Positions 1 to 7,691 are shown, counted from the first letter of the stretch. The stretch: 64,000 bases of DNA from Paludibacteraceae bacterium (GCA_017503075.1 JAFVTU010000003.1:1-64000), one strand, 5' to 3'. Numbers and translations are program-made. The notes: generated by a model from the sequence alone, not told the origin.

Positions 1-132
1 TTTTTTGTTGTATCTTTGCAGAGTCTTTCACTAGTAAACCTTTTTAGAATCGTAGTCAACCTTTTTAGGAAACGAGTCAAAAGTTTACGTTTTTTAAGAT
101 CATAACTCAGTAATCGAGTCAACCTTTTTCAG
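1..132 (-). mobile_element. Probable terminus of an IS3-type element related to the one at 30.3 kb
   Basis: Read on the minus strand from 132 downward, this segment aligns along its length with the non-coding left end of the IS at 30300. Both begin CTGAAAAAGGTT, both contain GTTTCCTAAAAAGGTTG after about 65 bp, and both end near a promoter box that points out of the element. Much of it is a 21-bp periodic array (positions 33-136, units of 21, 21, 42 and 20 bp, each starting AGTMAA). Any transposase would lie left of the window. It could also be a solo decayed end. The alignment was made by eye. Confidence 0.5.
11..18 (+). promoter_or_regulatory. Bacteroidota -7 box TATCTTTG
   Basis: TATCTTTG followed by GCAG matches the TAnnTTTG consensus and reads rightward, out of the presumed IS end. 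No plus-strand gene follows, so any transcript would be antisense to the membrane protein gene at 348-1319. Confidence 0.4.
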
Positions 133-347
133 GTTTAGTCAAGCACTTTTTTAGTTTGGGAGTTCCTAGGTTGTTCCTTGGTTTGTCCTTGGTTCGTCCT
201 TGGTTTTTAGCCCGAGAGAGAAAGAGAAGGTACTAAGGGCAGGAATCTTAAGAAAAGTGATTTTAGTTTACCCACGCTCCCTTCCTAAAGGGAGGGGAGA
301 ATGAAGCCGCTCATAAATCCTTAACCAAATGAAAATGACATAGCGAA
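133..347. other. Intergenic stretch with 11-bp array and small hairpin
   Basis: No gene seen. Positions 160-208 hold an 11-bp period array (units GTTGTTCCTTG, GTTTGTCCTTG, GTTCGTCCTTG at 170-202). A perfect hairpin CTCCCTT-CCTA-AAGGGAG lies at 277-294, downstream of the minus-strand gene that ends at 348, and could act as a weak terminator. Confidence 0.6.
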
Positions 348-1319
348 TTAGCGCAAGAGGATATATGCCAATGAACCTGCACTGATGACCAACCAGAGGA
401 GAATGCCTTGCAGCAGAGGACGGATGCCGACAGACTTAATTGTATCAATAGAAAGCGATGCGCCGATGAAAAACATCGTAATCACAAGTCCCTTACGCGC
501 AATACCATAGATGAATTGTCCTACTTGTGGAATATCAGTAAGTACATAGGTATTCAACAACATAGCAACAATAAAAAACAAGATAAACCATGGGATGCTA
601 ATCTTCTTGCCTTCGCTGCGGAAAATGACCGCTGTCAGCAGTGCTAAAGGGATAATCCACAACGCACGGGTGAGTTTGATAGTTGTAGCCACTTGCAGTG
701 CCTCTTCGCCATACGCTGCGCCTGCGCCTACCACAGAACTAGTATCATGGATAGCGATAGCAGCCCATGTGCCGAACTCCTGTTGCGTCATGCCCAGCCA
801 ATGTCCCAACGCAGGGAAAAGGAAGAGCGCGATGGCGTTGAGGATGAAAATGGTGGCGAGTGCCATAGACATATCGCTGTCTTTCGCCTTAATGATAGGC
901 CCTACTGCTGCGATAGCACTGCCTCCGCAGATAGCCGTGCCCGAACTGATGAGATAGGCGGTATTGCGGTTGATCTTCAGCAGTTTGCAGCCGATGAGCA
1001 TACCAATCAAGAGTGTGCCGAAAACCGAAACGATAGTAAACAACATACCCTCTTTGCCCGATGCCAACGAGGCGTGCAGGTTCATACCAAAGCCCAAACC
1101 GATGACGGAATACTGAAGCAGTTTCTTAGACACTTTCTTGTTGAAAGTGGGATATGCCTGTCCGCAAGTGAGTGCGAAAACAAGACCGAGAAACAACGCC
1201 ACTGGTGGAGTGACCCATGAGGACAATACCGCCAAGGCAGGGATATAATCGCACAGAAGACAAAGAGTGAGTATCGACAATAGGGCGATGTAGATGGGTT
1301 TGTTGTAGGTGCGGAGCAT
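348..1319 (-). CDS. YeiH-family (UPF0324) integral membrane protein, putative anion exporter
   Basis: A 323-residue polytopic inner-membrane protein with about ten hydrophobic segments. It carries the family signatures ALTCGQAYPTFN near residue 50, SSGTAICGGSAIAA near 125 and AIHDTSSVVGAGAAYG near 190. Family members are annotated as putative sulfate exporters; the substrate here is unknown. The ATG at 1319 sits 39 bp beyond the stop of the FAD dehydrogenase gene on the same strand, so the two may be co-transcribed. The gap between them is filled by TTTAGT repeats and a small hairpin. The family call is good; the transported ion is not shown by sequence. Confidence 0.85.
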   Translation of the reverse strand: MLRTYNKPIYIALLSILTLCLLCDYIPALAVLSSWVTPPVALFLGLVFALTCGQAYPTFNKKVSKKLLQYSVIGLGFGMNLHASLASGKEGMLFTIVSVFGTLLIGMLIGCKLLKINRNTAYLISSGTAICGGSAIAAVGPIIKAKDSDMSMALATIFILNAIALFLFPALGHWLGMTQQEFGTWAAIAIHDTSSVVGAGAAYGEEALQVATTIKLTRALWIIPLALLTAVIFRSEGKKISIPWFILFFIVAMLLNTYVLTDIPQVGQFIYGIARKGLVITMFFIGASLSIDTIKSVGIRPLLQGILLWLVISAGSLAYILLR

Positions 1320-1340
1320 ATGTTTTAGTGTTTAGTGAAC

Positions 1341-1352
1341 GCCCTTACGGGC
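1341..1352. repeat. Mini-hairpin GCCC-TTAC-GGGC
   Basis: Perfect 4-bp stem embedded between copies of GTTTAGT in the 39-bp gap between two minus-strand genes. The flanking repeat supplies the TAA stop of the upstream FAD dehydrogenase gene. One of a class of similar tiny hairpins across the window. Confidence 0.6.
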
Positions 1353-1358
1353 TGCTGT

Positions 1359-2948
1359 TTAGTGTTTAGAGGAAAGTTGTTCGGCGATTTTGAGGGCGGC
1401 ATTGATACCATCGAGGGCGGAGGATGTGATACCACCTGCGTAGCCTGCCCCTTCGCCACAAGGATATAAATGAGGAGTAGAGATAGATTGCAATGTCTCT
1501 GGGTCACGAGGGATACGCACTGCGCTACTGCTGCGGCTCTCTACGCCAAGGATAACCGCCTCATTAGTCAAGAAACCACGGTACTTGCGGTCGAAATCGC
1601 GGAAGCCCTGTTGCAAGCGTTTGCCGATATGTTCGGGCAACCACTCGTGCATGCTGCTGGAACGCATGCCTGGCAAGTAGCTACATGCAGGCAGGGTGCT
1701 GCTCTTGCGCCCTTCCACGAAGTCGCGCAAGCGTTGAGCAGGAGCGATAGAAGGTGCGGAGCCGTGAGCAAAAGCTAGTTGTTCTAGCTTTTGCTGGAAG
1801 CATAAGCCAGCAAGAGCTGGTGTAGCATGGTGTAGAGTTGTGTAGAATGGTGTAGTATTGTTATTAGTATGCAGATCTTCGGGGCGGATTTCGACGACCA
1901 TGCCAGAGTTGGCGAAGGGAGAGTTGCGGTGGCTGGCAGACATGCCATTGACCACACAGCCACGAGCATCGCTGCCCGCTGGGACGATATGTCCGCCTGG
2001 ACACATACAGAAAGAATACACGCCACGACCTTGTACCTGCGTCACGAGTGAGTACGAGGCATTGCCAATCAACTGGATGAGTTCGGGCGATGGGTCGTGG
2101 TACATGAGACGGTTGATAAGCGCCTGCGGATGTTCGACACGTACACCCATAGCGAAACCCTTATCCGCGAGGGCGACACCACTATCGAGAAGCATCTGGT
2201 AGGTGTCGTGGGCGGAGTGGCCGATGGCCAGGATGGTGCCCAAGAGGGCAGGACGCCCTAACGGGCTATTGGACGGCGTTCCGCCTATTGGATATTGGCT
2301 ATTGGCAATGAGGCTACGGAAGAGTTGTTCATCTACGCAGGTTGAGAAGTGGATCTCGCCACCGTGCTCGATGATGCACTCGCGCATGGCGCGGATGATA
2401 GAGGGCAGACGGTCGCTACCAATATGGGCATGCGCCTCATAGAGAATAGTATCGTTGGCACCGAAGTGATGAAAGAGCTCCATCACACGTTGCATATTGC
2501 CGCGTTTCTTGCTACGCGAGTAGAGTTTGCCATCGGAGAAAGTACCTGCACCACCTTCACCGAAGCAGTAGTTGGATTCGGCATTCAGTCCCTGATTGCG
2601 ATTGAGGATAGCAATGTCCTTCTTGCGGTCGCTGACGGGTTTGCCACGCTCGTAAATGATAGGTTTGATGCCATGTTCGAGCAATGTGAGAGCAGCGAAG
2701 AGTCCTGCTGGTCCTGCGCCGATAATCGCTGCGCTGTGCTTGGCATGGTGCACATCTTGGAAAACAGGTGCTTCGTAGAGCGGGATAGGTGCATCCTTGG
2801 GCAAAGGGTTGCCCTGCTCGTCGGTGAGCACGGTGAGATGGACCTTGAGCGCACGCTGGCGGGCATCAATAGAACGCTTTACGACGCGGTAGCGTTGCTC
2901 CGCGTCGTAAGCTTTATCGGGACTTAATATCAGTATCTGCTGGTTCAT
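1359..2948 (-). CDS. NAD(P)/FAD-dependent oxidoreductase (COG2509-type dehydrogenase)
   Basis: A 529-residue flavoprotein counted from the ATG at 2948, which begins MNQQILILSPDKAYD as in relatives. The upstream in-frame extension to 2990 has no family similarity. A Rossmann motif GAGPAGL lies near residues 77-83 and a FAD-closing motif CGEGAGYAGGITSSALDG near the C-terminus. The function in vivo is not established for this family. Two stretches look foreign. TTPFYTTLHHATPAL is encoded by four exact-length 10-bp units (1821-1860, TGTAGNRTTG-like on the plus strand). IGGTPSNSPLGRPALLG is encoded by two tiny hairpins and TATTGG repeats (2250-2310). Both keep the frame, so the enzyme may tolerate surface-loop insertions. 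Confidence 0.85.
   Translation of the reverse strand: MNQQILILSPDKAYDAEQRYRVVKRSIDARQRALKVHLTVLTDEQGNPLPKDAPIPLYEAPVFQDVHHAKHSAAIIGAGPAGLFAALTLLEHGIKPIIYERGKPVSDRKKDIAILNRNQGLNAESNYCFGEGGAGTFSDGKLYSRSKKRGNMQRVMELFHHFGANDTILYEAHAHIGSDRLPSIIRAMRECIIEHGGEIHFSTCVDEQLFRSLIANSQYPIGGTPSNSPLGRPALLGTILAIGHSAHDTYQMLLDSGVALADKGFAMGVRVEHPQALINRLMYHDPSPELIQLIGNASYSLVTQVQGRGVYSFCMCPGGHIVPAGSDARGCVVNGMSASHRNSPFANSGMVVEIRPEDLHTNNNTTPFYTTLHHATPALAGLCFQQKLEQLAFAHGSAPSIAPAQRLRDFVEGRKSSTLPACSYLPGMRSSSMHEWLPEHIGKRLQQGFRDFDRKYRGFLTNEAVILGVESRSSSAVRIPRDPETLQSISTPHLYPCGEGAGYAGGITSSALDGINAALKIAEQLSSKH
1821..1860. repeat. GTAG-family array, 4 x 10 bp, inside a coding region
   Basis: Units TGTAGCATGG, TGTAGAGTTG, TGTAGAATGG and TGTAGTATTG follow each other exactly. 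They lie inside the FAD dehydrogenase gene, which is transcribed from the other strand and therefore reads the stop-free CTACA orientation. Confidence 0.9.
2255..2285. repeat. Two mini-hairpins inside the FAD dehydrogenase gene
   Basis: GCCC-TAAC-GGGC (2255-2266) and GGCG-TTC-CGCC (2275-2285) lie 8 bp apart and are followed by TATTGG repeats. Together they encode an insertion of about 20 residues. The second hairpin recurs at 50391-50401, also preceded by GGAC or GGAC-like bases. Confidence 0.7.
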
Positions 2949-2989
2949 TAATTGGTCGCTGCATATTGACACTGAAATTATTAAAGACA

Positions 2990-3133
2990 ATTCTTGTCAA
3001 TTGATATTGTCAATTCAGGTCAATTCTTGGAAATATTTCGTTTTGGGTTGGAAGAATGCGCTAAGCGCATTGGCACCCCAAACAAAATAAAGAAGTTGAA
3101 AATGACAACAGTGTCAGTTGGTATATAAATCCC
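2990..3133. other. recA-dehydrogenase intergenic region with nested hairpin
   Basis: Positions 3055-3071 form a perfect hairpin AATGCGC-TAA-GCGCATT, enclosed by weaker outer pairing (TTTTGGG near 3040 with CCCAAACAAAA near 3077). The arrangement could terminate recA transcription on the minus strand. AT-rich TGTCAATT repeats fill 2992-3030, including the small dyad GACAA-TTC-TTGTC. Confidence 0.5.
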
Positions 3134-4141
3134 TTATTTCTTGAGTGCTTCCATTACTTTGCTTTCGATCTCGTCGGCGAGGTCTGGGTTGTCGCGGAGG
3201 ACGTTCTTGGCAGCATCGCGACCTTGAGCAAGTTTGTTGCCATCGTAGCTATACCATGAGCCAGACTTGGTCAAGATACCATACTCTACACCCATATCCA
3301 CGAGTTCGCCTACGCGAGAGATACCCTCATTGAACATGAGGTCGAACTCCGCTTTCTTGAATGGAGGTGCTACCTTGTTCTTGATGACCTTCACGCGCAC
3401 TTGGTTACCGATAATCTCGTCGCCATCCTTGATAGCACTTGCCTTGCGGATGTCGAGGCGAACAGAAGCATAGAACTTCAGCGCGTTACCGCCGGTGGTG
3501 GTCTCTGGGTTGCCGAACATCACGCCGATCTTCTCGCGGAGTTGGTTGATAAAGATACAGGTGGTGTTGGTCTTGTTGATAGTAGCGGTGAGTTTGCGGA
3601 GCGCTTGCGACATGAGTCGTGCTTGCAAGCCCACACGGTTGTCGCCCATGTCGCCTTCGATTTCGGCTTTTGGGGTGAGGGCAGCTACAGAGTCGATGAC
3701 TACGAGGTCCACTGCTGCGCTGCGGATGAGCTCGTCAGCGATGTCGAGGGCTTGCTCGCCACAGTCAGGTTGAGCGATGAGGAGGTTATCGGTGTCCACA
3801 CCGAGTTTCTCCGCATAGAAGCGGTCAAAAGCGTGCTCGGCATCGATAATAGCAGCGATACCGCCTTGCTTTTGCACCTCAGCCATCGCGTGGATAGCGA
3901 GGGTGGTCTTACCAGAAGACTCTGGACCGTAGATCTCTACCACGCGACCGCGAGGGTAGCCGCCTACGCCAAGCGCGATGTTCAAACCTACTGAACCTGA
4001 AGGGATTACAGGTACATCTTCTATCTTATCGTCGCCCAATTTCATGATGGCGCCTTTGCCGAAATCTTTATCGATTTTTGCCATGGCCAGTTGCAAGGCC
4101 TTTAGTTTCTCTGGTGAGGGCATTTTCTTTTCTTCTGCCAT
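3134..4141 (-). CDS. recA: Recombinase RecA
   Basis: RecA, 335 residues: ATP-dependent strand-exchange filament protein of homologous recombination and trigger of SOS cleavage. Walker [10 protein letters not shown] lies at residues 72-80, with the conserved AEHAFD and [14 protein letters not shown] segments and the DNA-binding loop [13 protein letters not shown]. The ATG at 4141 begins MAEEKK. The C-terminal acidic tail is short for the family. A -7 box TACCTTTG lies at 4227-4234, so the leader is about 80 nt, and 60 nt of it is a perfect 10-bp tandem array. I see no obvious LexA-type dyad at the promoter. Confidence 0.98.
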   Translation of the reverse strand: MAEEKKMPSPEKLKALQLAMAKIDKDFGKGAIMKLGDDKIEDVPVIPSGSVGLNIALGVGGYPRGRVVEIYGPESSGKTTLAIHAMAEVQKQGGIAAIIDAEHAFDRFYAEKLGVDTDNLLIAQPDCGEQALDIADELIRSAAVDLVVIDSVAALTPKAEIEGDMGDNRVGLQARLMSQALRKLTATINKTNTTCIFINQLREKIGVMFGNPETTTGGNALKFYASVRLDIRKASAIKDGDEIIGNQVRVKVIKNKVAPPFKKAEFDLMFNEGISRVGELVDMGVEYGILTKSGSWYSYDGNKLAQGRDAAKNVLRDNPDLADEIESKVMEALKK

Positions 4142-4150
4142 AGTGGTGTT

Positions 4151-4210
4151 GTTTAGAATGGTTAGTATTGTATAGTATTGTATAGTATTGTATAGTATTG
4201 TATAGGGTTG
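4151..4210. repeat. GTAG-family array, 6 x 10 bp, in the recA leader
   Basis: Six consecutive 10-bp units, three of them identical (TATAGTATTG at 4171-4200). The array fills most of the untranslated leader between the recA -7 box and its start codon. Copy-number change would lengthen or shorten the leader in 10-nt steps. Confidence 0.9.
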
Positions 4211-4226
4211 TTTTTAAATGCGAGTG

Positions 4227-4234
4227 CAAAGGTA
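4227..4234 (-). promoter_or_regulatory. recA promoter -7 box
   Basis: TACCTTTG on the minus strand, followed by GC, about 85 bp upstream of the recA ATG. It matches TAnnTTTG. Confidence 0.75.
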
Positions 4235-4281
4235 GTGTTTTTTTTGCATTTATGCAAATAGTAGTAGTTTTTTTTCTGTCT

Positions 4282-4380
4282 TTATGCTTCGTGATGCAAA
4301 AACTGGGCAACCATGTCGATGCAAAAAGTGATGACTGTAGCCGAAGCAAGACTGATGAGTAATGTTAAAAATACGTTCAT
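4282..4380 (-). CDS. Predicted 32-residue single-pass membrane microprotein
   Basis: ATG at 4380, stop at 4282. The product begins MNVFLTLLISLASATVITF and ends CIDMVAQFLHHEA: one hydrophobic helix of about 18 residues and a short polar tail. It has its own -7 box (TACCTTTG at 4431-4438) with a leader of about 50 nt, and sits 140 bp upstream of recA on the same strand. Support is the promoter, the membrane-helix composition and a clear gap in which nothing else codes. I do not recognise a family. A leader peptide or toxin-like peptide is possible; function is unknown. Confidence 0.5.
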   Translation of the reverse strand: MNVFLTLLISLASATVITFCIDMVAQFLHHEA

Positions 4381-4430
4381 ACGTGTGCGATTTTTAAGTT
4401 GTTAAACATATATTTTTTTGAAATCGGGTG

Positions 4431-4438
4431 CAAAGGTA
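4431..4438 (-). promoter_or_regulatory. Microprotein promoter with element shared with 30.0 kb
   Basis: TACCTTTG on the minus strand. Immediately upstream (4440-4465) the minus strand reads ACAAGTTTTAGCAGTTTGT, which recurs upstream of the -7 box at 30051 on the plus strand. This suggests a shared activator or UP-type element. Confidence 0.6.
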
Positions 4439-4473
4439 CTGCTACAAACTGCTAAAACTTGTCAGTTTGAAAG

Positions 4474-4510
4474 AAAAAATGCACTTTTTTTGAAGGAAAG
4501 TGCATTTTTT
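4474..4510. terminator. Bidirectional terminator-like hairpin
   Basis: Stem AAAAAATGCACTTT with AAAGTGCATTTTTT, loop of about 9 nt, A-rich on one side and T-rich on the other so it could terminate either strand. It insulates the microprotein promoter from the nitroreductase gene side. Confidence 0.7.
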
Positions 4511-4725
4511 AGGTTAGAGGACGCGGCAGAGCGGTTATAGTTTAGAGGTTAAAGGCGGGAAGTTTTTTTAAAAACAAAAATACGGCACTGCGTGCCTACA
4601 AAAATATTAAAAATCGTGTTATCTTTTGTTTTTGCCCAAAAGAATGCAGTGAACTGCATAGGTGGGCAAATACAAAAAAGGTGAAAAGTGGAAACGGAAA
4701 GGTGTAAAGGCTGGGATTGGGATAA
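4511..4725. other. Non-coding stretch with two-tier hairpin
   Basis: No gene seen. Positions 4631-4670 form an outer stem TTTGCCCA/TGGGCAAA that encloses an inner perfect hairpin ATGCAG-TGAA-CTGCAT. A further small hairpin GGCAC-TGC-GTGCC lies near 4584-4596. The arrangement resembles the nested hairpin at 3035-3085 (both have AAGAATGC leading into the inner stem). Confidence 0.5.
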
Positions 4726-4730
4726 AAAAA

Positions 4731-4757
4731 AGCCCTCACAGTTGTGATGTGAGGGCT
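4731..4757 (-). terminator. Rho-independent terminator of the nitroreductase gene
   Basis: Stem AGCCCTCAC/GTGAGGGCT with 9-nt loop, followed on the minus strand by a T tract (4724-4730 is A7 on plus). It lies 20 bp beyond the stop at 4778. Confidence 0.85.
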
Positions 4758-4777
4758 GGGATTGTTGGGACGGGAGA

Positions 4778-5398
4778 TTAGTCGATATACTGCACTTTGT
4801 TGATGTCGCGAGGTTTGGCTGCGGGTGATTCGTTGGCATAGCCAAAGCCGACGCAGAGGCAGAGTTCGTAGTTGTCGCTGAAACCAAGTAGGGCAAGAAT
4901 CTCTGCGCTATTTTGTGCATCATTGATAAAGCGCACAGGGCTGCCGAGGCAGATAGAGCCAATGCCCAGCGATTGGGCGGCTAGCATCATGTTGCCTGCG
5001 AGTAGTCCGCAGTCGTAAGCCGAGAAATCGTAGCCGAGGTCACGAGCGATGAAGGTCATCACTGGTGCACCGCGCATACAGCCGCGTACCATTTCTGGTT
5101 GGAGAGCAGGATTGCCCGTAACCATCAGGTCTTGAACTTGTTGCATCTTCTCTGGGTTGTCGATGATACGTACTTCCCATGACTGTTTGTTCTGACCATT
5201 AGCAGCATTGATACCGCAGGTCATGATTTGCATCATCGTGTCGCGTGCTACAGGGGTAGCGTGGTATTGACGGATGCTTCGGCGTGCCATGATGGCGTTG
5301 ATGACCTCGTTGTTCATAGGTTCGTTGTTTTGAGGAGTAGGGTTGCAACCTACCAATGTGAGTGCCAAAAGTGGCAGGAGGATAAAAATCTGTTTCAT
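4778..5398 (-). CDS. Nitroreductase-family lipoprotein
   Basis: A 206-residue protein with a lipoprotein signal (MKQIFILLPLLALTLVGC, lipobox LVGC, Cys18) followed by a nitroreductase fold. ARRSIRQY (the usual FMN-binding RRSIR motif) lies near residue 38 and a late GIGSICLGSP segment near 145-155. Such enzymes use FMN and NAD(P)H to reduce nitro compounds or quinones. Lipidation would anchor it at the periplasmic or outer-membrane face, which is common in Bacteroidales paralogs. Its leader carries four 11-bp repeats (5421-5464). Substrate unknown. Confidence 0.85.
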   Translation of the reverse strand: MKQIFILLPLLALTLVGCNPTPQNNEPMNNEVINAIMARRSIRQYHATPVARDTMMQIMTCGINAANGQNKQSWEVRIIDNPEKMQQVQDLMVTGNPALQPEMVRGCMRGAPVMTFIARDLGYDFSAYDCGLLAGNMMLAAQSLGIGSICLGSPVRFINDAQNSAEILALLGFSDNYELCLCVGFGYANESPAAKPRDINKVQYID

Positions 5399-5420
5399 AA
5401 TTGTTTTATATAGGATTAGA

Positions 5421-5464
5421 ATTGTGCGGTTATTGTACGGTTATAGTGCGGTTATTGTGCGGTG
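5421..5464. repeat. 11-bp array, 4 units (ATTGTGCGGTT type)
   Basis: Units ATTGTGCGGTT, ATTGTACGGTT, ATAGTGCGGTT and ATTGTGCGGTG are contiguous and lie between rsgA and the nitroreductase gene. The unit length matches the GTAG family but the sequence differs. Confidence 0.9.
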
Positions 5465-5474
5465 CGTCTGAACA

Positions 5475-6467
5475 TTATCTATATTTCCCTTCGTTGGTGT
5501 CTTCAAGGATACTGAGGTAACTTTCATATCGTGAAATGGCAATATGGCCATCTACTACTGCTTGGTACACAGCGCACCCAGGTTCGCCCGTGTGCAGGCA
5601 ATTGGAGTAGCGGCAGTCGCGTGCTATCTCAAATATCTCGCGGAAGTAGTGGCTTACTTCCTCTTTCTTGATGTCGAGCAGCCCGAAGCCCTTGATGCCA
5701 GGGGTGTCGATGATCCAAGAATGTGGGGTAGGGTTGTCTAGGGTGGTGTAGGATGGTGTAGGGTTGTGTAGCGGGTACATCTCGGAGAAGGTGGTGGTGT
5801 GCATACCTTTGTGGTGGGCAGAGGAGATGGCTCCTGTACGAGCAATATCTTTGCCGAGGATGGCATTGAGTAGGGTAGATTTGCCTACGCCAGAATTGCC
5901 AGAGAGGAGAGTAACTTTGCCATCAAAGATGGCAGAGATGAGGTGATTAGGCGATTGGACGATTGGGCTATCAGGCGAAGAAGTGAGGGTTATTGCAGAG
6001 ATAGCGTAGGTAGGATAGCCAAGCGACTCGTATAGTTGGCGGAGGGTGGAGAGTTGCTGTAGTTCTTCTTCGGTGAGGAGATCTACCTTATTAAATATTA
6101 TGCACGCGGGCACGCGATAAGCTTCGCATGTGGCTAGGAAACGGTCGATGAAGGTAGTGGAGGTCTCGGGATGGCGGAGTGTGACAATCAGTGCTGCCAT
6201 ATCCACGTTGGCAGCTATGATATGTGAAGCATAGCTGAGATTAGTGGCTCGGCGAATGATGTAGTTCTTGCGGTCGTATAGTTCGGTAATCCAGTTGGTG
6301 CCATCTTCTAGTTGGGTTACCTCTACATGGTCGCCAATCGCAATAGGATTGGTAGAACGAATACCTCGAATACGGAAGTTGCCTTTGACATGGCAGTCGG
6401 CGGTGGTTCCGTCTTCGAAGTGCACTCCGTAGCTAGTGCCGGTAGATTTGATTACGAGTCCTTTCAT
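5475..6467 (-). CDS. rsgA: Ribosome small-subunit-dependent GTPase RsgA
   Basis: A circularly permuted GTPase, 330 residues, acting in 30S subunit maturation. In order: N-terminal OB domain, G4 NKVD, G1 GNSGVGKST, G3 DTPGIKGFG, and a C-terminal zinc knuckle (CRYSNCLHTGEPGC). Between the switch region (HTTTFSEMYPL) and G3 there is an extra HNPTPSYTTLDNPTPHS segment encoded by a GTAG-family array (5727-5773). A second extra segment before G1 (SSPDSPIVQSPNH) is encoded by GATTGG-type repeats (5948-5985). Both preserve frame, and catalytic motifs are intact. pyrH-frr-rsgA is a common Bacteroidota gene order; here other genes have been inserted. Confidence 0.95.
   Translation of the reverse strand: MKGLVIKSTGTSYGVHFEDGTTADCHVKGNFRIRGIRSTNPIAIGDHVEVTQLEDGTNWITELYDRKNYIIRRATNLSYASHIIAANVDMAALIVTLRHPETSTTFIDRFLATCEAYRVPACIIFNKVDLLTEEELQQLSTLRQLYESLGYPTYAISAITLTSSPDSPIVQSPNHLISAIFDGKVTLLSGNSGVGKSTLLNAILGKDIARTGAISSAHHKGMHTTTFSEMYPLHNPTPSYTTLDNPTPHSWIIDTPGIKGFGLLDIKKEEVSHYFREIFEIARDCRYSNCLHTGEPGCAVYQAVVDGHIAISRYESYLSILEDTNEGKYR
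5727..5773. repeat. GTAG-family array inside rsgA
   Basis: Four to five 10-11-bp units (GGGTTGTCTAG, GGTGGTGTAG, GATGGTGTAG, GGTTGTGTAG). rsgA reads the opposite, stop-free strand and gains about 16 residues just before the G3 motif. Confidence 0.9.
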
Positions 6468-6471
6468 TTGG

Positions 6472-6499
6472 TGTATGGTGTAAAGTGTATGGTGTAAAG
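6472..6499. repeat. Two 14-bp repeats upstream of rsgA
   Basis: GTGTATGGTGTAAA occurs twice in tandem (6474-6501 approximately) between the rsgA start and the stop of the outer-membrane gene. It resembles the GTAG family with a longer unit. Confidence 0.6.
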
Positions 6500-6506
6500 G
6501 CTGGGA

Positions 6507-7691
6507 TTAGAAAGCTTCGGTAGCGGTGAGGTAGAAACTATATGCATTGACATTATCCCAACGGGGATCAACATTACTACGTGCTACGTCGAAACGAATA
6601 TTCACTTTTGCCTTGTTGATTGTGGCTCTCATTCCGACGCCATAACCCACTTTGGGTACTACCCAGTGCCAGTTGTGGTAGTCATAGACATCTCCTATGC
6701 CAGCGAACACTGCGGCGCGGAAGATACTCCAGATGGGTATGCGGAGCTCGGCTTGGAGTGCTAACATGATATCGTCGCGAAACATATCGCTATTGATACC
6801 TCTAATACCGTCTTGTCCGCCTAGGCGTGGAAGCATAGGGTAGAGGGTAAGGTGGGAAATGTGGTATGGTGATAGCATCAGTTGTGCCTTGAATTGCCAA
6901 GCAAAGACGAGGTCACAGGGCAATGGTACATAGTGTCGCAAATCGGCAGATAGTAGGCCATTGACGGTGGCTTGTTGTCCTTGGGGTATGTCTATCTGGT
7001 TGGTATATGCGGCTGCTGCGGTGAGTTTGGCAAAGATACCCTTGGTGGGGTAGAAGACATTGTCTCGCGAGTCGTATTGGGCTACAGCACCCAGTGCCAG
7101 TTGCACTAGCGGATTGACGGTGGTGTAGGTGTCTTGGATGCTGAATCGTGCGATGAGCATATCTGCCATCGGGCCAACGGCTATGTGTTTGCCCACATAA
7201 ATAGGCGCTTGGATGTTGAGGTAGCCGCGTTGTAGTTGGTAGGGTGTTCCCTGACGCAGCATGCCGATGCCGGTGTTGCCTTCGTTGGCAAAGTGGGAGT
7301 CGCGGTAGATGCCGTAGTAGGTGGCTGGTCGGTCGCTATAGCCCGCGCGGAATTGGAGTTGCCAAGAGTGTGGTGTAGTGTGGTGTAGGGTTGTATAGGG
7401 TTGTGTAGTATGGTTTTTTCTGCCGAAATACAACGTCCCTTGGGCATTGATATACCACTGGTGGTTGAGCGAGTAGGTGCCATCGAGTTGGACGATGGAG
7501 GTTCGCTCTTGATTGGGTAGGCGGAAGTAACCTTGCGCAGCGGCACCAAACTCCCATGTGGATTCGGGTGAGTAGTTGATGACGGGTATGCCCATAGCGG
7601 GCAGGTTAAGCAGGCTATCAAGCGAAATAGCATGAGACATCGGGATAACCAATGTCCATGCTATTGCCAGTATGAGTGATCGCTTTGCGAT
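6507..7691 (-). CDS. Outer-membrane beta-barrel protein (BamA/TamA C-terminal type)
   Basis: About 395 residues with amphipathic beta strands and the Omp85-type surface-antigen pattern (RLGGQDGIRGINSDMFRDDIMLALQAELR near the last third, ending in F). No POTRA repeats are present. Start is uncertain: an apparent signal peptide AKRSLILAIAWTLVIPMSHA is preceded by ATC at 7691, and an in-frame TAA lies three codons upstream. The only conventional alternative is TTG at 7652, which would delete most of the signal. Either ATC is used or the ATG was lost when the adjacent array changed. A GTAG array (7369-7412) adds HTTQPYTTLHHTTPHS inside the barrel, probably in a loop. Confidence 0.75.
   Translation of the reverse strand: MAKRSLILAIAWTLVIPMSHAISLDSLLNLPAMGIPVINYSPESTWEFGAAAQGYFRLPNQERTSIVQLDGTYSLNHQWYINAQGTLYFGRKNHTTQPYTTLHHTTPHSWQLQFRAGYSDRPATYYGIYRDSHFANEGNTGIGMLRQGTPYQLQRGYLNIQAPIYVGKHIAVGPMADMLIARFSIQDTYTTVNPLVQLALGAVAQYDSRDNVFYPTKGIFAKLTAAAAYTNQIDIPQGQQATVNGLLSADLRHYVPLPCDLVFAWQFKAQLMLSPYHISHLTLYPMLPRLGGQDGIRGINSDMFRDDIMLALQAELRIPIWSIFRAAVFAGIGDVYDYHNWHWVVPKVGYGVGMRATINKAKVNIRFDVARSNVDPRWDNVNAYSFYLTATEAF
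7369..7412. repeat. GTAG-family array inside the outer-membrane barrel gene
   Basis: Four units of 10-11 bp (TGGTGTAGTG, TGGTGTAGGG, TTGTATAGGG, TTGTGTAGTA). The gene reads the stop-free strand. Confidence 0.9.
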
